A stretch of DNA of 24,085 bases, from the IMG/VR virus record IMGVR_UViG_3300044732_003257, positions 1 through 24,085 of that record; one strand, written 5' to 3'. Numbering within the stretch: the stretch's first letter is position 1; each line of letters opens with the position of its first letter. The notes beneath the pieces were generated by a model that was not told the origin of the DNA, made no database searches, and saw nothing but the letters and a program-made list of their open reading frames with translations. Both the position numbers and the translations under genes were made by a program. The stretch comes from a virus. This document shows positions 20,517 to 24,085 of this stretch, piece after piece.

Positions 20517-21760
20517 GTAAAAAATTTAAATTAGCTGAAGCACCTATTGATTATGGTGATTATCCCGAAAGAATGGACCCAAAAACTGAAAGAAAAGTTT
20601 CAAGTCCCGAAAATCCATTTGCAAAAGCATTAAGAGGTGGCGTTTCTGATGTTGAAAAATTAATCGGTTCTCGATTTAAAAAAGTCGTTGATAAACTCAA
20701 AGCTGCGACTGGAATTGAGGATTTGAGCAATCGTTATATGATGAGTCAACTAGTTAGTGAAATGATGGGTTATGTTCCTAGAATTGTATCAATCGAGTCT
20801 AGAAATAAACAAGAATTGGAAAATTTAGCAACAGAAATTGCTTTAGATGTTACCGAAGTTGAACAGGATTGGTATAAAATAGAAGCTCTTCTTAACCGAG
20901 CGCCAATTAATGTTTCAAATTTTAGAAAGAAAAAAGAAGAACAACCTAAATTTGAAATTCCGAGTTCATTTGATGTTGAAACTTTAACAGATGAGGAAAA
21001 ATTTGAATTAGAAAAAGCAAAAAGAAATATAATTAATGCAATTATACAGGGGTCATCAAAAAAAGGTCATTATAGCTTTCAATTACCCAAAGTTAAAAGT
21101 AAACTAGATGAAATTGACCCATCATTATATACAATGTACTCAAAAGTAATGGCAATTAATGATTTGTTATATTTTACTATGGAACAAATGATTGAACAAA
21201 TGAGTGAAACCGGTTCAGGTGTTGCTGGTAAATCACAAACAATGAGTAATGATGATGAAGACGATGATGAAAATGCACCAGATATAAAAATTGTTGCTGA
21301 AGGATTAATGTTTCCGATATTAGTTCATGAAATAATAAAGGGTATTGAAGAAGCAAAAGCTAAATATGGTTTACCTAAGGATCCTGAAATGGCGATGAAA
21401 GTTATGGGTCAAACAGATGTTCTTTCTCAGGAACCCATGCAATTAAGAATTGGACCTGAATTAGTGGAGAAAATAAAGTTTGCATTACCCGCAGAAATTT
21501 TTGAACCGGAAAATAAAGGTTTAATTAGTTTTTTTCAAACTGAATTATATTCCTTACCGGCTAAAGAATTTTTGGACGTGATAAGTGATGTTGTCTCTGA
21601 CAACGATGTTGAGAATAGAAAGGGAATGAAAAAATTTAGTGATTTATTAAAAATTGCTAAAAATAAAAAATCTCAATACGACAAATCAAAAAAATCAACT
21701 GATTCGGGTGATGATGAGGATGAGGAATTTGGCTCATTTTTAAAGGACTTAGGTTTATAA
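20513..21760 (+). CDS. Unknown protein upstream of terminase
   Basis: A 415-residue protein. The start MSKKFKLAEAPIDYGDYPER contains an LAE-A site like T4 head-protein leaders. Further stretches are FAKALRGGVSDVEKLIG, YMMSQLVSEMMGYVPRIVSI and FPILVHEIIKGIEEAKAKYG; an acidic low-complexity loop (NDDEDDDENAPD) sits near residue 245 and the C-terminus is acidic (GDDEDEEFGSFLKDLGL). Mainly helical. No family recognised; position directly before the large terminase and the LAE-A leader suggest a head or packaging role. Start overlaps the previous stop as ATGA. Confidence 0.75.
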   Translation: MSKKFKLAEAPIDYGDYPERMDPKTERKVSSPENPFAKALRGGVSDVEKLIGSRFKKVVDKLKAATGIEDLSNRYMMSQLVSEMMGYVPRIVSIESRNKQELENLATEIALDVTEVEQDWYKIEALLNRAPINVSNFRKKKEEQPKFEIPSSFDVETLTDEEKFELEKAKRNIINAIIQGSSKKGHYSFQLPKVKSKLDEIDPSLYTMYSKVMAINDLLYFTMEQMIEQMSETGSGVAGKSQTMSNDDEDDDENAPDIKIVAEGLMFPILVHEIIKGIEEAKAKYGLPKDPEMAMKVMGQTDVLSQEPMQLRIGPELVEKIKFALPAEIFEPENKGLISFFQTELYSLPAKEFLDVISDVVSDNDVENRKGMKKFSDLLKIAKNKKSQYDKSKKSTDSGDDEDEEFGSFLKDLGL

Positions 21761-21789
21761 AATCACTCTATTAGTTATTCTAATATATA

Positions 21790-23559
21790 ATGCAAGGATT
21801 AACAAAAGAGCAATTAGCGTTAGAATATGTTAGATGTTTAAAGAGTACGCCTTATGCACTTAAAACGTACTTACAAACGTATGATAATACCGTGCAAAAA
21901 TATGTACCTCTTGAGTTATTTCAGGATCAAGTACAATTGATTAATGATTATGATACTTATGAAGAAAATATCGCATTAAAGTATCGTCAGGCTGGTGTGT
22001 CAACAGCAACTGCTGGTTGGGCATCAAAAATACTTGCATTTGCTAAAAAAGAGAAACCTGAAAAAATTCTAATTATTGCCAATAAATTGGACACTGCCGT
22101 TGAGATGGCAAACAAGGTTAGAAGTTTTATTGAACAATGGCCCAAGTGGGTTGGTGTTGAGTTTTCGGATGAGAAAAATGCTGCGAGACACTTTAAACTA
22201 AATAATGGAAGTGAGATTAAAGCGGTTGCAACGTCTAAAGACGCTCTTAGAGGTTATACACCAACAATTCTAATATTTGACGAAGCGGCTTATATTGAAG
22301 CGGATGATGATTTTTGGGCAGCATGTATGGCATCACTTTCTACCGGGGGTAAAGTTATTGTAATATCAACACCAAACGGATTTGACCGAATTTATTATGA
22401 AATTTATGATCAATCAATTCGTGGGATGAACAATTTCAAAATCACGGAAATGTATTGGTATAGGGATCCTAGATATACAAAAGATTTATTCTTGGTCAAG
22501 ACAAATGATATTGTGGATTATCTTTTAAATAGGGAAGAAAGAAAAGATCTAGAAATTCTTGATTTTTCACATATAGCACCAAATGAAAGAGATTTTGTTT
22601 TAATAAAAGATTATATCAGTCAAGGATTCAAACCATGCTCAACTTGGTTTGAAAACATGGTTAAAAAATTAAAGTTTGATAGAAGAAAAGTTGCTCAGGA
22701 ATTGGATTGTCAATTTTTAGGTTCTGGTGATAACGTTATTGATTCGGTAATTCTTGAGAACATTAGAGAAAATCAAATCTGTGAACCAAAATATAAAACA
22801 ATGGGGGGTTCCTTATGGGTATGGAAAGAACCAGAACTTGGTCATAAATACATTATGGGTCTGGATGTAAGTCGCGGAGACTCAGAGGATTTCTCAGCAT
22901 TTCAAATAATTGATTTTGATAGTAGAGAACAAGTAGCTGAATATCTTGGAAAGGTTCCACCTGATGTGATGGCTGAAATAGCTTATAAATGGGGAACAAC
23001 ATATAACACATATATTGTTATTGATATCACAGGGGGTATGGGTGTGTCAACTGCTAGAAAATTACAAGAATTAAATTATAAGAATTTATATGTTGATGGA
23101 ATTGAGCTTGGAAATAAGTGGAAATATGACGCAAAGGCGCTTGATAAAATTCCCGGTCTTAATTTCAATAATAAACGAGTGCAAATCATCTCATCGTTTG
23201 AAGAAGCTTTAAGACATAAATTTAAAGTTTACAGTAGTAGATTATTAAATGAATTAAATTCTTTTGTTTATATAAATGGTAGACCTGACCATCAAAAAGG
23301 TCGTCATGATGATTTAATTATGTCAATTGCTATGGCAATTTATGTTTCAGAATTTTCATTTACACAATTAGAAAAAGTAACTGAACATACGAAAGTTATG
23401 ATTGAATCGTGGCAAGTTAATACATATGAACCAAAACAAACTTCACAATTCTTTAATCCTAGCATATCTTTTACGGACGATAAAAGTATATATAGAAATA
23501 ACCCAACAAAAAAAGATTATCAACAACATTCTTGGTTATTTGGTGGGATAAGAAGGTAA
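21790..23559 (+). CDS. terL: Terminase large subunit (T4 gp17-like)
   Basis: A 589-residue packaging motor and nuclease. ATPase part: the Walker A-like loop YRQAGVSTATAG (about 65-76) lacks the usual Lys, which is seen in some terminases; Walker B is TILIFDEAAYIE (about 159-170, D164/E165); the coupling motif is VIVISTPNG (189-197). Nuclease part (RNase H-like): IMGLDVSRGDSEDFSAF (Asp near 358), YIVIDITGGMGVS (near 413), and GRHDDLIMSIAMAIY (near 502-516) supply the acidic cluster. It cuts concatemeric DNA and drives it through the portal. Starts 29 bases after the previous gene behind an AT-rich stretch, and is followed 13 bases on by portal, as in many T4-like phages. Confidence 0.95.
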   Translation: MQGLTKEQLALEYVRCLKSTPYALKTYLQTYDNTVQKYVPLELFQDQVQLINDYDTYEENIALKYRQAGVSTATAGWASKILAFAKKEKPEKILIIANKLDTAVEMANKVRSFIEQWPKWVGVEFSDEKNAARHFKLNNGSEIKAVATSKDALRGYTPTILIFDEAAYIEADDDFWAACMASLSTGGKVIVISTPNGFDRIYYEIYDQSIRGMNNFKITEMYWYRDPRYTKDLFLVKTNDIVDYLLNREERKDLEILDFSHIAPNERDFVLIKDYISQGFKPCSTWFENMVKKLKFDRRKVAQELDCQFLGSGDNVIDSVILENIRENQICEPKYKTMGGSLWVWKEPELGHKYIMGLDVSRGDSEDFSAFQIIDFDSREQVAEYLGKVPPDVMAEIAYKWGTTYNTYIVIDITGGMGVSTARKLQELNYKNLYVDGIELGNKWKYDAKALDKIPGLNFNNKRVQIISSFEEALRHKFKVYSSRLLNELNSFVYINGRPDHQKGRHDDLIMSIAMAIYVSEFSFTQLEKVTEHTKVMIESWQVNTYEPKQTSQFFNPSISFTDDKSIYRNNPTKKDYQQHSWLFGGIRR

Positions 23560-23572
23560 AAAAGATATAAAA

Positions 23573-24085
23573 ATGGAAAATGAAAAACTAACAATATGGC
23601 AACGATTATCCAAGGGATTTGGACCGAATTCATTACTTGGACAAGAAACGCCAACATTCAAATTTGATAAAAATATTCTTTTAAAGACACCAAATAAACA
23701 GGAATACGAGCGAGAAAAACTTCAAGCACAACAAACCGCTTATTTAACATATCAGTGGGGTAAAATTGAGAATAACTTATATACCCAATCTGTCTACTAT
23801 GAACCCACTAGATTAGCATCATATTATGATTACGAGAGTATGGAATATTGTCCGGAAATTTCAGCAGCATTGGATACTTTTTCTGAAGAATCCACAACAC
23901 CAAATCAGGAGGGTCAAATGTTGCAGATTTATTCGGAATCAAAAAGAATTAAATCAATATTAACTGATTTATTTTATAATCAATTAGATATTAATACAAA
24001 TTTACCCATGTGGACAAGAAATACTTGTAAATATGGTGATAATTTTGTCTTTTTGAAATTAGACCCCGAAAAGGGAATTGTTGGT
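23573..24085 (+). CDS. Portal vertex protein (T4 gp20-like), N-terminal part
   Basis: 171 codons from the ATG at 23573 to the window end, with no stop. YDYESMEYCPEISAALDTF, EESTTPNQEGQMLQIYS, LFYNQLDINTNLPMWTR and NTCKYGDNFVFLKLD match the N-terminal region of T4-type portal proteins. Portal forms the dodecameric DNA entry ring on which terminase docks. The start has an A-rich leader (AAAAAGATATAAAA) and follows terminase by 13 bases, so both are read together. The C-terminal two thirds are outside the window. Confidence 0.9.
   Translation, partial: MENEKLTIWQRLSKGFGPNSLLGQETPTFKFDKNILLKTPNKQEYEREKLQAQQTAYLTYQWGKIENNLYTQSVYYEPTRLASYYDYESMEYCPEISAALDTFSEESTTPNQEGQMLQIYSESKRIKSILTDLFYNQLDINTNLPMWTRNTCKYGDNFVFLKLDPEKGIVG

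Noticed and set aside
1-24085. CRISPR array, insertion sequence, integrase or attachment site
   Set aside because: No regularly spaced short repeats, transposase, integrase or flanking duplications were seen; the repeats present are coding repeats.

Overview
The window looks like part of a large tailed-phage genome (Caudoviricetes, T4-type packaging module) that infects a Bacteroidota host, probably a flavobacterium. The phage assignment rests on a T4 gp17-like large terminase (21790-23559) followed 13 bases later by the start of a gp20-like portal protein (23573 to the window end), plus cell-wall hydrolases, a probable holin, endonuclease VII and three tRNAs. The host assignment rests on three things: a secreted protein with a type IX secretion (gliding-motility-type) C-terminal domain (11823-13340), two promoter boxes of the Bacteroidota form TAnnTTTG, and AT-rich DNA with A-rich leaders rather than Shine-Dalgarno sites.

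Layout. (1) 1-1142, minus strand: a Clp-type AAA+ ATPase gene broken inside its Walker A loop by what looks like the N-terminal piece of a split intein, followed by a homing-endonuclease-like gene that runs off the window. (2) 1301-7248, minus strand: nine mostly unrecognised genes, several starting with short (L/I)xE peptides that resemble T4 capsid-targeting/prohead-protease sites. Recognisable parts are a peptidoglycan-binding-like domain, a leucine-rich-repeat-like protein, a small cupin and an RHRC/YWAC domain. (3) 7279-7689, plus: a small protein with ADP-ribosyltransferase-like motifs. (4) 7667-9358, minus: five small genes of unknown function, the last four probably read from a host-type promoter. 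(5) 9442-10958: an unknown protein with a targeting-like N-terminus, a small unknown protein and a YkuK/DUF458 RNase H-like protein with its own host-type promoter. (6) 11104-13760, minus: tRNA-Leu(UAG), tRNA-Cys(GCA), tRNA-Arg(UCG), a HAD-like phosphatase whose 3' end contains the whole tRNA-Arg gene, the secreted T9SS-type protein and endonuclease VII. (7) 13824-17838: a second leucine-rich-repeat paralogue, a holin candidate, an L,D-transpeptidase-like protein, a KTSC protein and a 708-residue nucleotidyltransferase/amidase/PG-binding/lysozyme fusion. (8) 17890-24085, plus: a tightly packed morphogenesis operon with stop/start overlaps that ends in terminase and portal.

Two promoter types seem to be present. 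Host-like TATCTTTG boxes lie 17-19 bases before the start codons of genes without targeting-like N-termini. A phage-specific TATTTAT(A/G/T) element lies 15-20 bases before start codons on both strands, mostly ahead of putative structural, lysis or internal-head genes. This suggests an early/late split, with late products including proteins that may be packaged in the head and processed by a prohead protease encoded elsewhere.

The strongest candidates for something undescribed are the fractured Clp gene with an atypically short N-intein and adjacent endonuclease, the phage-borne T9SS cargo protein, the nucleotidyltransferase-endolysin fusion, and the shared (L/I)xE leader peptides. All family assignments were made by eye; no database search was run.
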